Shown: positions 15,851-25,135, counted from the first letter of the stretch. The stretch is 64,000 nt of DNA from Longimicrobium sp. (GCA_036387335.1 DASVTZ010000214.1:1-64000), one strand, 5' to 3'. Numbers and translations are program-made. The notes: generated by a model from the sequence alone, not told the origin.

Positions 15851-17719
15851 ATGCGACAGCTCTCCCTCGCCCTCACCGCGGCCATGCTGGCCGCGGCGCT
15901 CACCCTGTCCGCACAGGCACCCGCCGCGCCGGGGTGGCTGGCGGATGCGCAGCGCCTGGAGGACGCCGACCCCGACTCCGCGTACGCGCTGGTGCGGCGC
16001 GGCCTTCCGAGCCTGCGCCCCGGGCCCGAGCGGATGGCGGCGCTCGCCCTGCGCTGCTGGACCGCCGCCTCCGCCGCGCCCGACTCCGTGCTCGCCCACG
16101 CCGCCGCGGGGATGGCCGAGGCCGCGCGCCACCGCGACGCCCTCGCGCTCGCGAAGCTGCGCGTCTGCCGCGGCTACGGGCTGGAGGATGCCGGCAAGCC
16201 GCTGGAGGCGCTGGCGGACTACGACTTCGGCGTGGCGGAGGGGCGCCGCCTGGGCGCGCGCGACCTGGCCGCCGTGGCCCTCCTGCTGCGCGGGCAGCTC
16301 CGCTACTACCGCGGCGACTTCACCCCCGCGCTCGCCGACCTGGACGAAGCCTACCGCACCTTTGCGGCGCTCGGCGACGAGCCGCAGCGGCGCAGCGCCC
16401 TCAACTCCATCGCCAACCTCTACGCGGACGGCCGCGTGGCGCAGTACGACCGCGCGCTGGAGTACTACCGCCAGGTCCTCGCCTCCAACCAGCGCGGCGG
16501 ATCGCGGCGAGGGATCGCGACGGCGCACTTCAACATGGGGAGCACGCTGGAGCGCATGGGCCGCCTGGGCGAGGCGCTGGCCCAGTACCGCCGCGGCCTG
16601 GAGATGGACGTCCGCCGCGGCGACTCGGCGGAGGTGGCGGTCGACCGCCGGGCGGTGGGCGTCGTGCTCTACAAGCTGGGCCGCCCCGCCGATGCGCTGG
16701 CGGAGCTCGAGCACGTCCGCGCCTACGCCGCGCGCGCCGCCGACGTGGAGCTCGCGGCCCAGACCCGCCTGTCGCGCGGCGTGGCGCTGCGCATGCTCGG
16801 CCGCACCGCCGAGGCGCTGGACGAGCTGGAGCGGGCGCGCGCCCACTTCCAGGCGACGGACAACCGCCGCTTCCTGGAAAAGGTGCACGAGGAGCGCGCC
16901 CTGGCCTACGCCGCCCGCGGCGCCTGGCGCGACGCGTACCAGGCCCGCGGCGAGCAGATGGCCCTGCAGCGCGCCCTGGAGGCGGGCGCCAACCAGGAGC
17001 AGAGCACCCGGCTGCGCGTGCGCTTCGACGCGGACAAGAAGGAGGCCGAGAACCGCGCCCTTCTCCGCGAGAACGCGCTGCGCCGCCAGGCGATGGCCGC
17101 GGCGGGGCGGGTGCGGCGGCTGCAGGTGGCGGTGCTCGTGCTGAGCGCGTTCGTCATCGGCGCGCTGGTGCTGCTGGCCGTGCGCCAGGTGGCCGGCGCC
17201 CGCCGCCTGCGCGCCATGGCGCTCACGGACGAACTGACCCGCCTCCCCAACCGCCGCCACCTCCACCTGCTGGCCGACGCCGCCGCGCGCACCGCCCGCT
17301 CGCGCGGCACCGCCTTCTCGGTGCTGGCGCTGGACGTGGACCACTTCAAGAGCATCAACGACCGCTTCGGCCACGACGCCGGCGACACCGTCCTGCGCCG
17401 CGTTGCCGACGCCGCGCGCCGCGCCCTGCGCGAGGGCGACCACCTGGGCCGCACCGGCGGCGAGGAGTTCGTCGCGGTCCTCCCCGATGCCCCCGCGTCC
17501 GCCGCGCACCCGGTGGCGGAGCGGCTCCGCGCCGCCGTCGAGCGCACCTCCTACGCGGACGTAGACCCGGCGCTGGTGGTCACGGTGAGCGTGGGGATCG
17601 CCGCCTGGGCCCACACGGACCCGGACTTCCACGCCACCTTCCGCCGCGCCGATGACTCTCTCTACCGCGCCAAAGCCGCCGGCCGCAACCGCGTGGAGCT
17701 GGCGCCGTCGGCCGACTGA
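15851..17719 (+). CDS. TPR-TM-GGDEF diguanylate cyclase
   Basis: 622 residues. Signal peptide (LALTAAMLAAALTLSAQA), then about 370 residues of TPR-like helical repeats (ATAHFNMGSTLERMGRLGEALAQYRRG), a coiled coil, one TM segment (about 425-445) and a GGDEF domain. The active site reads GGEEF at about 536-540, a catalytic variant. An RxxD inhibitory site (REGD) sits exactly five residues before it, so product feedback by cyclic di-GMP is expected. Topology suggests periplasmic TPR sensing coupled to cytoplasmic cyclic-di-GMP synthesis. It has its own promoter and no obvious operon partner. Confidence 0.9.
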   Translation: MRQLSLALTAAMLAAALTLSAQAPAAPGWLADAQRLEDADPDSAYALVRRGLPSLRPGPERMAALALRCWTAASAAPDSVLAHAAAGMAEAARHRDALALAKLRVCRGYGLEDAGKPLEALADYDFGVAEGRRLGARDLAAVALLLRGQLRYYRGDFTPALADLDEAYRTFAALGDEPQRRSALNSIANLYADGRVAQYDRALEYYRQVLASNQRGGSRRGIATAHFNMGSTLERMGRLGEALAQYRRGLEMDVRRGDSAEVAVDRRAVGVVLYKLGRPADALAELEHVRAYAARAADVELAAQTRLSRGVALRMLGRTAEALDELERARAHFQATDNRRFLEKVHEERALAYAARGAWRDAYQARGEQMALQRALEAGANQEQSTRLRVRFDADKKEAENRALLRENALRRQAMAAAGRVRRLQVAVLVLSAFVIGALVLLAVRQVAGARRLRAMALTDELTRLPNRRHLHLLADAAARTARSRGTAFSVLALDVDHFKSINDRFGHDAGDTVLRRVADAARRALREGDHLGRTGGEEFVAVLPDAPASAAHPVAERLRAAVERTSYADVDPALVVTVSVGIAAWAHTDPDFHATFRRADDSLYRAKAAGRNRVELAPSAD

Positions 17720-17756
17720 CGCGACGGCGCGCCCGCATCATGTATCCCGAAGCAAC

Positions 17757-18080
17757 TTGAGTAAAAACGCGTATCGCGCGTGGGGTGCCGGCGCCGCGCC
17801 GAAACGTCCGATCGGCACGTTCCCGCCGAGCGTGCGGAAGGCGGCGGAGTCCGTCAATGAGCGGGTTGATTTCAGGGAAGGTCCGGGGTACGTTGACTGG
17901 GTCGTCTCCTCGGGCGGGTGGCTCTCGAGGCGCGACGGTGTGGAACCCTTCCCGCCGCATTCGCTCCATTGCAGATACGAGGTCGGCCATGATCTCGGGT
18001 GCGCCGAACGTCAGCGCCCTCCCGGGCCGGCACGGCCGCGCGCAGCCATGACCTCCGGTGGCCCGGCGCGAAAGGCGTGA
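17757..18080 (+). CDS. Possible small protein preceding the biosynthetic locus
   Basis: A 107-codon frame beginning at a TTG (first residues SKNAYRAWGAG), weakly supported by GC-rich third positions in its first half. It resembles nothing I know; it ends 94 bases before the aminotransferase gene. It contains two cysteines close to the end and an aromatic stretch GPGYVDWVVSS. It could be a small accessory or precursor peptide of the locus, or not coding at all. No convincing ribosome-binding site is present. The rest of the 17720-18174 gap shows nothing clear. Confidence 0.2.
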   Translation: MSKNAYRAWGAGAAPKRPIGTFPPSVRKAAESVNERVDFREGPGYVDWVVSSGGWLSRRDGVEPFPPHSLHCRYEVGHDLGCAERQRPPGPARPRAAMTSGGPARKA

Positions 18081-18174
18081 GTAAGCGCACCCGCCGCATC
18101 ACGCGCACGGCCCCTCCCCCTATTCGCGCCGTTATCATGTACGCCACCCACCACATCGGCGCTGTACCGGGCCC

Positions 18175-19260
18175 GTGGCTCTTCGCGTGAACTCGCCCAA
18201 AGCTTCCACGCCGGGCGGCGGCCGATGTGCGTCGTACGCGCATCCCGCCGTGCATTCCGAGATGCTGGCCGCACGCGTGGCCCAGCGCCTGGAGGGGCAC
18301 ACGGGACTCCCCGTGGAGCTCATGTCCAGCGGCTCGGCGGCACTGGAGTGCGCCCTGCGCGTGCTGGAAGCTCCGCCCGGTGCGCGCGTGCTGGTGCCCA
18401 GCGTCGGGTGCGACGCCATCGCCATGAGCGTGCTGAACGCGGGAGCCACTCCCTCCTTTTACGAGATCGACGCCGAGCTGCGCATGCACCTGGGCCCCGA
18501 TGCGCGGGACGCGTTCGCCGTGGTGGTGAACTACCCCTTTGGATACGTGCCCGAGGGTGGCGAGCCCGCGCGCCTGGAACCGTTGCGGCGCGCCGGGGTT
18601 CGAGTGGTAGCCGACTGTGCCCAGGCATTCGGCACGCGTGTGGACGACCGCCCCGTGGGGAGCCTGGCCGACGTGGCCGTTTACAGCTTCGCCGATGGCA
18701 AGCACCTCTCCTGCGGCGAGGGAGGCGCGCTCGCCGCCGCCGACCCCGCGCTCCGCGAGCGCGCGTGGAGCTTCGCGCACGCGGCGCGGGTGCGCGGATC
18801 GTTCGACCGGGCGGCGTGCGGCCGCAATTTCGCCATGGCGCGCCCGGTCATGGCCGAGTTGAACCGGTGTCTGGACAGGTGGCCGCGCGACGCGGCGCGG
18901 AGGCTGGAGCGCGCCCATCTCGCGCGGGCGAGGCTGCGGGGCGCCGCGGTGCGGATCGTAGAGCCCGCGAACGACGCCGTGGTGGTGCCGCTCAAGCAGG
19001 TGATGCGGCTGGAGGAGCCCACTCCCGCGCACCGGGCCGCTGTGGCCCGTGTGGCGGCCGAGTTTCGCTTCGTGCAATCGTGGTGGCCGCGAGTGCCGAT
19101 GGAAAAGAGCTACCTGGGCGGCCGTCACCTGCCCTTCGCCTCGATCTCCACGTGGCGGGAGAGCGCTTTCACCCTCTCCCTCTCGCCCGCGGTGCCGCGG
19201 GACGAGTTCCGCCGTGGGCTCGCCGCGCTCAGCTCTGCCCTTTCCGGCACTGCCTCCTGA
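18175..19260 (+). CDS. DegT/DnrJ/EryC1/StrS-family PLP aminotransferase (first)
   Basis: 361 residues if the GTG at 18175 is used; a GTG at 18187 is also possible and there is no early ATG. Fold type I motifs of this family are present: SSGSAALECAL (phosphate loop), VVADCAQAFG (the Asp that binds the pyridine nitrogen) and SFADGKHLSCGEGG with the Schiff-base lysine. These enzymes aminate keto-sugars or cyclitols, or act as PLP-dependent dehydratases. It is short for the family (usually 370-400). First gene of a five-gene coupled operon; its stop overlaps the next ATG by one base. Confidence 0.85.
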   Translation: MALRVNSPKASTPGGGRCASYAHPAVHSEMLAARVAQRLEGHTGLPVELMSSGSAALECALRVLEAPPGARVLVPSVGCDAIAMSVLNAGATPSFYEIDAELRMHLGPDARDAFAVVVNYPFGYVPEGGEPARLEPLRRAGVRVVADCAQAFGTRVDDRPVGSLADVAVYSFADGKHLSCGEGGALAAADPALRERAWSFAHAARVRGSFDRAACGRNFAMARPVMAELNRCLDRWPRDAARRLERAHLARARLRGAAVRIVEPANDAVVVPLKQVMRLEEPTPAHRAAVARVAAEFRFVQSWWPRVPMEKSYLGGRHLPFASISTWRESAFTLSLSPAVPRDEFRRGLAALSSALSGTAS

Positions 19261-21164
19261 TGCACGCACCGGCCATCATCCCCGCCGCCGCCTGGGTTCC
19301 CCTCGAAGACGCCTGGCGCGCGACGTGGGGGGGTGATCCCAAGTTCTACGGACTTGCCGTAGCGGCGCTCTTTCGCCTCGGCGTTCCCGCGGGCGCGCTG
19401 GTGCTGGGCGCCCCCGGGTGGGACGCGGACACCGCCGAGCGCGCCGCCGCCGAGGCCATCGCCTGGATCGAATCCGCCGAGGGGAGGCCCGTAGGCGCGG
19501 CTGGGCCCGACGGCATCCCGCTCCTCCTGACCGTGCGCTTCGGCGACAAGTACTCGGATCCGCGCAAGCCGCCCTCCGTCTCGCTGATCGGCGCCGCCGC
19601 ACCGCGCACCTCCGCCGAGGCCGAGGCGCACCTGCGCGCCTTTCTGGGCCGCATCGACGCCGCCGGCCAGTACGACGCACTGGCCGCTCTGCCGCCGGCG
19701 GCACGCGCGGCGCGCATCGCGGCCCTGGGCTTCGCGCGGCTGGTGGAGCTGGGGGTCGAACGTCCGCAGGTGCTGCTGCAGCGTGCGGCCGTGACCGTGG
19801 ATGCGCCCGATAGCGGACACGGAACGGCGTACACGCGGCACCCCCAGACCGCCGCGGAGATGGACTACGGGCGCTACATGTGGGATGCCACCGGCCACGA
19901 GTTCGATGCGCGCTCGGGCGATCCACGCAAGCGCGACCTGTCCGTGCTGGCCGACGAGCACCCCGCGTCGTACGCGCGCCTCCGCTCGGTGCTGGCGTTC
20001 GTGGAGGCGTATTTCCAGGAGATCCGCTTCGTGGAGTTCGGACTGGAACGCGGCCGGCTGTACATCTTCCAGGTGACCCCCCGCAAGCGCGCCGAGGGCA
20101 CGATGCCTTCCATGCGGCGGCTCCCCCCCGTCAGCGGAGAGGTGAGCGATCCTCCGCCCGCACCCCTTCCCGGCGAGTGGCGGGAGCTGCGGATGGAGGG
20201 GCTGGCGGTGCGCGTGGGTGCAGGCGCGGCGGCGGAGGCCATACGAGAGGTGTCCGTGGCGGCGGACCCGCCGGGCGCGGATACGGCGGAAAGCTGGCTG
20301 CTCACGCTGGAGGAGGGGACGTGGCCCGCGGATCCGCCGCCGGGTGGCGTACCCCGGGTGATGGAGCGCAGCGTGCACGGGGTGCACCGGATCGCGTGGA
20401 GCGTGGCGCGCGCGCACACGGAGTGGATCGTGGAATCACGCTGGGGATCGGCGCTCCGCATCGAGCCTGGCACGCGGACGCTGCGGGTGCACGGCCCCGC
20501 GCGCGCCGCGGCCGACCTGGCGGCGCACACCGTGGAGGCGCTCCGGCGGGAATACCTGGAGGCGCACGGCTGGGCCTGTCTCCATGCTGCCTCGGTGGAG
20601 ATCGCGGGGCGGGCCTGGTTGCTCGTCGGCGACAAGGGCGCGGGAAAAACCACCCTGCAGCTCGCGCTGCTGGACGCGGGCGCCCGCCTGCTGAGCGCCG
20701 ATCGCACCTGGGTGGCGGCGGGAGCGGCCGGCCCCGCCGCCCGGCGCGGGCCGGGAGCGCTCCGCGTTACCGGGCACACGCTGGCCCTGGTTCCCGGCGT
20801 CGTCGAGACGGGTGGAGGAAAGCCCTCCGTGGGAAGCGGGAAGTACACGCTGCCGCTCGCGCGCTTCGCGGCCGCGGGAATGCTTTCCGGGTCCGCGCGG
20901 CTCCCGCTGGGCGGATACGTCTTCGTTCGCCGTGGCGAAGGCGCGGCCGGGTGGCGTGTACGGCCGGCGGCGGCGGACAGCGCCGCCGCGCACCTTATGG
21001 CCGGCCCAGCCGACCACCAGCAGCGGTGGCTGCACGCCTGGCGCTGGTGGGGCGCGGGCTCGCCACCGGCGATCCCCGCGGCTCCCGCGTGGAGCCTGGA
21101 GGGTAGCGGCAGCGCCGCCGAGGCCGCGCGCCGGGTAATGGACGTGCTGGCCGGGGAGGGGTGA
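19260..21164 (+). CDS. Fusion: PPDK-like nucleotide-binding domain + HPr-kinase-like P-loop domain
   Basis: 634 residues. Residues 1-285 resemble the N-terminal nucleotide-binding part of pyruvate phosphate dikinase: LLLTVRFGDKYSDP, GHGTAYTRHPQTAAE, then FVEFGLERGRLYIFQVTPRKR. The phosphohistidine and PEP/pyruvate domains are absent. Residues about 290-430 are an undefined linker. Residues 435-634 resemble HprK-type kinases as found in lasso-peptide and other peptide clusters: LHAASVEIAGRAWLLVGDKGAGKTT (Walker A at about 457-465) and GARLLSADRTWV. The ATG overlaps the previous stop (TGATG). I infer a kinase acting on a pathway intermediate or peptide. I know of no characterised protein with this domain pairing. 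Confidence 0.7.
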   Translation: MHAPAIIPAAAWVPLEDAWRATWGGDPKFYGLAVAALFRLGVPAGALVLGAPGWDADTAERAAAEAIAWIESAEGRPVGAAGPDGIPLLLTVRFGDKYSDPRKPPSVSLIGAAAPRTSAEAEAHLRAFLGRIDAAGQYDALAALPPAARAARIAALGFARLVELGVERPQVLLQRAAVTVDAPDSGHGTAYTRHPQTAAEMDYGRYMWDATGHEFDARSGDPRKRDLSVLADEHPASYARLRSVLAFVEAYFQEIRFVEFGLERGRLYIFQVTPRKRAEGTMPSMRRLPPVSGEVSDPPPAPLPGEWRELRMEGLAVRVGAGAAAEAIREVSVAADPPGADTAESWLLTLEEGTWPADPPPGGVPRVMERSVHGVHRIAWSVARAHTEWIVESRWGSALRIEPGTRTLRVHGPARAAADLAAHTVEALRREYLEAHGWACLHAASVEIAGRAWLLVGDKGAGKTTLQLALLDAGARLLSADRTWVAAGAAGPAARRGPGALRVTGHTLALVPGVVETGGGKPSVGSGKYTLPLARFAAAGMLSGSARLPLGGYVFVRRGEGAAGWRVRPAAADSAAAHLMAGPADHQQRWLHAWRWWGAGSPPAIPAAPAWSLEGSGSAAEAARRVMDVLAGEG

Positions 21165-22123
21165 TGTCCGCCCCCTCGGTTCCGAGCCCCGCGCTGGAGC
21201 CCGCGGACGCCGTGCGCCGGATGTACGGGCGCACGCTGGAGTGGTTCCACGCCACGTACGCCACCACCGCCGCCCCGGACCACACGCCGGGAGTGGTCGC
21301 CACCACCGCCGCGTGGCCGCTGGCCGGGGCCGAGCGGCTGGTGTGCGGCGGGCCCTGCCTGGACCACGCGCTTCCCGAAGGCGCGCCCGGAGTGAGCCTT
21401 CAGATCGCCGTGGAAACGGCCATCTGGCTGGAATACGCCGCCCGGACCGGACACCCGCTCTTCCTGTTCGTGATGGGTGGCGCCTCGGCCGAAGGGGAAG
21501 ATCGCCCCGCGTGGGAGGGGATGCTGCGCGCCTTCCGCGCGTTCGTCGACGATCTCCGCGCCCACCCTCTCATGGCGGCGCCGCGGGTGCACCTGGAGCC
21601 CACCTGGACGCGTGCCGCCGCATGGGCCGCGGCGCGCGCCGAGCTCTGCGCGGGGGTCGCCACCGCCCGCTACGACACCCTGTACCAACCGGTCCGGCCG
21701 CTCGACGCCGTGCGCGGCGAGCCGCTGCCCCGTGAGCTGGAGCGAGCATACCAGGACAACCTGCTGGCCTATCACCCGGCCATGGTCGCCCGGCTCAGTC
21801 CCTGGCCCTTCGAGCGGCTGCAGCACCTGGAGAACCTTCAGCAGCTTCGCGCCTACGCACTGGCCGCGCGCATCTTTCAGCTCGACGCCGCCGTGAACGC
21901 CCACACCAGCTTCCTTCCCATGACTTCCCCGGACGGGTCCATTCGGCTCACCCGCGCTCCCGGCGACGCGCGCCTCCCCGCGCGGCTGGGCGCCGCCGTG
22001 CTGCGGCGCCAGGCTATGGAAGAGCCCAACCTCCGCGGCTACCTGGATGCGCACCTGCCGCCCGCACTGCACGACCTCGTGGTGGAGCGCTTCTCCGCGC
22101 GCTTCGCGCCGGGGGTGGCGTGA
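21164..22123 (+). CDS. Unrecognised protein of the biosynthetic locus
   Basis: 319 residues; the ATG at 21164 follows GGGGAGGGG by 2 bases and overlaps the previous stop. It has no signal peptide or membrane segment. The composition is rich in Ala, Arg, Leu and Trp, with segments such as GVSLQIAVETAIWLEYAARTG, HPLFLFVMGGASAEGED and ERLQHLENLQQLRAYALAARIFQLDAAV. I do not recognise a family. Its place between two kinase-like genes, with overlaps on both sides, argues for a dedicated enzyme or complex partner in the same pathway. Confidence 0.75.
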   Translation: MSAPSVPSPALEPADAVRRMYGRTLEWFHATYATTAAPDHTPGVVATTAAWPLAGAERLVCGGPCLDHALPEGAPGVSLQIAVETAIWLEYAARTGHPLFLFVMGGASAEGEDRPAWEGMLRAFRAFVDDLRAHPLMAAPRVHLEPTWTRAAAWAAARAELCAGVATARYDTLYQPVRPLDAVRGEPLPRELERAYQDNLLAYHPAMVARLSPWPFERLQHLENLQQLRAYALAARIFQLDAAVNAHTSFLPMTSPDGSIRLTRAPGDARLPARLGAAVLRRQAMEEPNLRGYLDAHLPPALHDLVVERFSARFAPGVA

Positions 22124-23046
22124 GCGCCTCGGCGGCCCTGCGCGCGGGGTGGAAGATCGCGGCTTCGCCGCGCTCCGACGACCTGGGGGTCAACAACCGC
22201 GTATGGCAGGTGGGGCGGCGGTTCTGGCTACACTGCTACGACCCGGACGACCTTCCGTGGCGTGAGCGGCAGGCGCGGCTCGTGGAGGCGCTGGGCCAGG
22301 TCGCCGCGCGCGAGGGGGCGGAGCTGCGCGTTCCCCAGACGGTGCCTCCGCTGGGGGGAGGGCTCTTCCACCGGGACGAGGAGGGCGCCTGGCAGCTCAC
22401 CCACAACGTCCCCGGCCGCCGGCCCGATCCGCTCCACGGCGCCGAGTACCCGGCCGTGGCGGGCGGCCTCGCGCGGCTGCACCGGCTCCTGGGGCAGATC
22501 GATCCATCGCTGGCACCCGCGCCCACCACGCTCCGGGGCGACCTGCAGGCCAACCTGGCGCGCCATCGAGCCGAAAGCGGCGACGCCGCGTTCGCGGCGA
22601 TGGTGGAGCCCGCGGTCGAGAGGGTGGAGGCGTGGCTCCCGCGCCTGCTGTCGCTCCCGGTGCAGGTCATCCACGGCGACTTCTCGCACCCCAACCTGAA
22701 GCTCGCGGGGCGGGGCGCTGCCGCCGAGCTCACCGGGGTGATCGACTTCGAGTTCTGCAGCGCCGATCCGGCGGTGCTCGACCTGGCCACCGTGGTGCTC
22801 ACCCTCCTCCTCCGCGGCCCCGGCCGCGGTGCCGATGCCCGGATCGGCGCGATGCTGGATGCGTACGCCGCCGCGGGGGGGGTGGAGGTCGGGGCCGATG
22901 ATCTGTGGCCGGCGCTGCTGGCGCGCAAGCTCGACAGCTACTGGCACCACGGCGAGCGGGCCAGGCGCGATCCGGCGGCGCGCCCGGTCGCCGAGCGCCA
23001 GGTGGAGCAGCTACGCCGTCTCCTGGGCTTCCTGGACGCGCGATGA
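22120..23046 (+). CDS. Aminoglycoside phosphotransferase-like (APH-fold) kinase
   Basis: 308 residues from GTG 22120 (GTGA overlap). The C-lobe motifs of the APH/choline-kinase family are clear: VIHGDFSHPNLKL (catalytic HGD and Asn) and GVIDFEF (metal-binding Asp). The N-lobe nucleotide loop is less distinct (NNRVWQVGRRFWLHCYDP). Such kinases phosphorylate aminoglycosides, homoserine, sugars or cyclitols. In this operon, phosphorylation of a sugar or cyclitol intermediate, or self-protection, is plausible. Confidence 0.85.
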   Translation: MSASAALRAGWKIAASPRSDDLGVNNRVWQVGRRFWLHCYDPDDLPWRERQARLVEALGQVAAREGAELRVPQTVPPLGGGLFHRDEEGAWQLTHNVPGRRPDPLHGAEYPAVAGGLARLHRLLGQIDPSLAPAPTTLRGDLQANLARHRAESGDAAFAAMVEPAVERVEAWLPRLLSLPVQVIHGDFSHPNLKLAGRGAAAELTGVIDFEFCSADPAVLDLATVVLTLLLRGPGRGADARIGAMLDAYAAAGGVEVGADDLWPALLARKLDSYWHHGERARRDPAARPVAERQVEQLRRLLGFLDAR

Positions 23047-23849
23047 CCTCCGGCGTACGTGTCCGCCGCGCGGAGTGCCGGCCCGAGCGGCTGGACGAGG
23101 TGCGGGCCGCGGGCTTCGTCCACGTGGAGTGGGAGTGGTCGTGGAACGGCGCCGGCTCCAGCCCCGTGCCATCCGCGGGCGAGCTGGCGAGTGCCGCTCG
23201 GGCGCTGGCCGGCGCGGGGCTCACCTGCAGCGTGGCCGGCCCCACGGGGATCTCGGTGGCCGAAAAGGTCGACCCGCTCCGGGCCGTTTCCACCCGGCTC
23301 TGGCGCGAGCTGTACCAGGCCGCGGGGGAGCTGGGAGCGCGCTGGGTGGTGCTGGAGCTGGGCCAGGCGCGGTGCGCACCCGATGAGACGGAGAAGCGCC
23401 GCCGGCGGATCGACCTGGCGCGTCCCGCCCTGCACGCCATCCTCGAAGGCTCGGATGGCGGGCCGCTTCTGCTGGTGGAAAACCAGCGCCGCCTGGATCC
23501 CGTGCTGGGGCGGACCTACCTGGGAGACCATGCCGCCGACCTGGTTCACCTTCTCGACGGCCTCCCCCCCGAGCGCGCCGGGATCATGTTCGATGCCGGC
23601 CACCCGCTCATCGGCCAGGACCCCCTGGCCTTCCTCGAAGGCGTGGATCCCTGGATCCGCGCGGTGGCGCTGCACGCCAACGACGGGGTGCGCGACGAGC
23701 ACCGCGCACTCGAGCCCGGCGACGTGGACCGGCACCCGGCATACTGGCACGGGCTCGCCCGCCGCGCCGCGGGGCTCCCCGTCGTAGTGGAAATCGACGA
23801 CCTGGATGCGGCCCGCAGTTGCTGGCACACCTTCTCCCATCTCCCCTGA
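23043..23849 (+). CDS. Sugar phosphate isomerase/epimerase-like TIM barrel
   Basis: 268 residues, ATGA overlap with the preceding gene. The pattern is that of the xylose-isomerase-like (AP endonuclease 2) family: strands ending ...GFVHVEWEW, LLLVENQRR (Glu ligand), GIMFDAGHPLIG (Asp, His ligands), VALHANDGVRDEHRALEPGD (His ligand) and VVVEIDD (final Glu). The metal-site residues are therefore largely present. Members act as inosose isomerases, hydroxypyruvate isomerases or epimerases. Next to DegT aminotransferases this favours cyclitol or sugar chemistry. Confidence 0.8.
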   Translation: MTSGVRVRRAECRPERLDEVRAAGFVHVEWEWSWNGAGSSPVPSAGELASAARALAGAGLTCSVAGPTGISVAEKVDPLRAVSTRLWRELYQAAGELGARWVVLELGQARCAPDETEKRRRRIDLARPALHAILEGSDGGPLLLVENQRRLDPVLGRTYLGDHAADLVHLLDGLPPERAGIMFDAGHPLIGQDPLAFLEGVDPWIRAVALHANDGVRDEHRALEPGDVDRHPAYWHGLARRAAGLPVVVEIDDLDAARSCWHTFSHLP

Positions 23850-23864
23850 CCGTCGCCTACGCCC

Positions 23865-25106
23865 ATGATGAACAGCCCTCTCGCCCTTCACGGCGGCGCC
23901 CCCGTCCGTCCGACGTACAAGCCCGCCCGCCCGCGGGTTCCAGCCGAAGCCCGCGACGAAGTCCTGCGCGTACTGGACGACGGCACGCTGGCCCGCTTCT
24001 ACGGCGGCACCCACGTCCGCGCGCTCGAGGCCGAGTTCGCCGCCTGGTTCGGGCGCAGCCACGGCGTGGCGGTGAACTCCGGGACGTCGGCGCTCCACGT
24101 GGCCTACGTGGCGGCCGGCCTTCCCCCCTTCTCCGAGGTGCTGGTACCCGCCAACGCGTACATCTCCGCGATCACCGCGCTCATCCAGAGCCACCTGGTG
24201 CCGGTGATCGTCGACGTCGATCCGTCGAGCTGGGTGATGGACCCCGTCGATGCCCGCCGCAAGCTCACGTCCCGCACCTCGGCCATCGTGCCGGTGCACA
24301 TGTACGGGCAGCCGTGCCCAATGGACGACCTGCTGGAGCTGGCGCGGGCACACGGGCTGTGGGTGCTGGAAGATTGCGGGCAGGCTCACGGCGGCATGTG
24401 GAACGGGCGCCTGCTGGGGAGCCTGGGCGATGCGGCCGCCTACAGCGTGTGCTGCCGCAAGCACGTCACGTCGGGCGAGGGAGGGCTGGTGATCTCGGAT
24501 TCGGCCGCGCTGGTGGAGCGCGCCCGCAGCCTGGCTCACAAGGGGAAGGGTGACGGCTGGTTCGAATATCTGGAGATGGGCTTCAGCTACAACATGACCG
24601 AGGTGCAGGCGGTGCTGGCCCGCCACGGCCTGCGCGCCCTGGAACACGAGACGCAGACCCGTCAGAAGTTCGCCGCCGGGATCCGGGCCGCGCTGGATGG
24701 GCTCGGCCTGGAGTTCCCCCACCTGGGCGAAGGGTCGGCGCACGCATACTTCAAGTTCAACTTCCTCCTCCCGCGTGAGCTCGGCCCCTGGCGCAACGAG
24801 ATCGTCACGGCGCTGCGGCGCGAGAACGTGGGCGCCGACCCCGCGCATCCGTACGTGCTGGAGATCGACTGGCTGCGGAACCAGGAGCCGCTTCTCTACT
24901 CACAGATTACCGAGGGGCGGCCCTGCTATGCTCGTGAAAGCTGCCCCACCGCGCTGGATGTGATGGCCCGCCAGGTGGGGCTGGAACTGGGGCCGGGGCT
25001 GGACCAGGAAGACATCGAGTACACCATCGCCGCCGTGCGCAAGGTGATCCCGTGGTACGCCCAGAACCATGCGCGGCTCGGGAGTCCCACGGTCGTCTCC
25101 ATATGA
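23865..25106 (+). CDS. DegT/DnrJ/EryC1/StrS-family PLP aminotransferase (second)
   Basis: 413 residues (a second ATG follows directly). Motifs: LALHGGAPVRP near the N-terminus, VNSGTSALHVAY (phosphate loop), VLEDCGQAHGG (Asp) and YSVCCRKHVTSGEGGL (Schiff-base Lys). The N-terminal motif and overall length are close to the L-glutamine:scyllo-inosose aminotransferase/AHBA-synthase branch, as far as can be judged by eye. It is full-length, unlike the shorter first aminotransferase, so the two probably act at different steps. 15 bases after the isomerase gene; last gene of the plus-strand arm. Confidence 0.9.
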   Translation: MMNSPLALHGGAPVRPTYKPARPRVPAEARDEVLRVLDDGTLARFYGGTHVRALEAEFAAWFGRSHGVAVNSGTSALHVAYVAAGLPPFSEVLVPANAYISAITALIQSHLVPVIVDVDPSSWVMDPVDARRKLTSRTSAIVPVHMYGQPCPMDDLLELARAHGLWVLEDCGQAHGGMWNGRLLGSLGDAAAYSVCCRKHVTSGEGGLVISDSAALVERARSLAHKGKGDGWFEYLEMGFSYNMTEVQAVLARHGLRALEHETQTRQKFAAGIRAALDGLGLEFPHLGEGSAHAYFKFNFLLPRELGPWRNEIVTALRRENVGADPAHPYVLEIDWLRNQEPLLYSQITEGRPCYARESCPTALDVMARQVGLELGPGLDQEDIEYTIAAVRKVIPWYAQNHARLGSPTVVSI

Positions 25107-25135
25107 CGCGCTCCGCGTAAGGCAGCGTCACGCAA

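Noticed and set aside
17580-17990. Minus-strand 136-residue frame between the GGDEF gene and the biosynthetic operon
   Set aside because: It overlaps the end of the GGDEF gene, lacks a ribosome-binding site and turns into arginine-rich low-complexity sequence.
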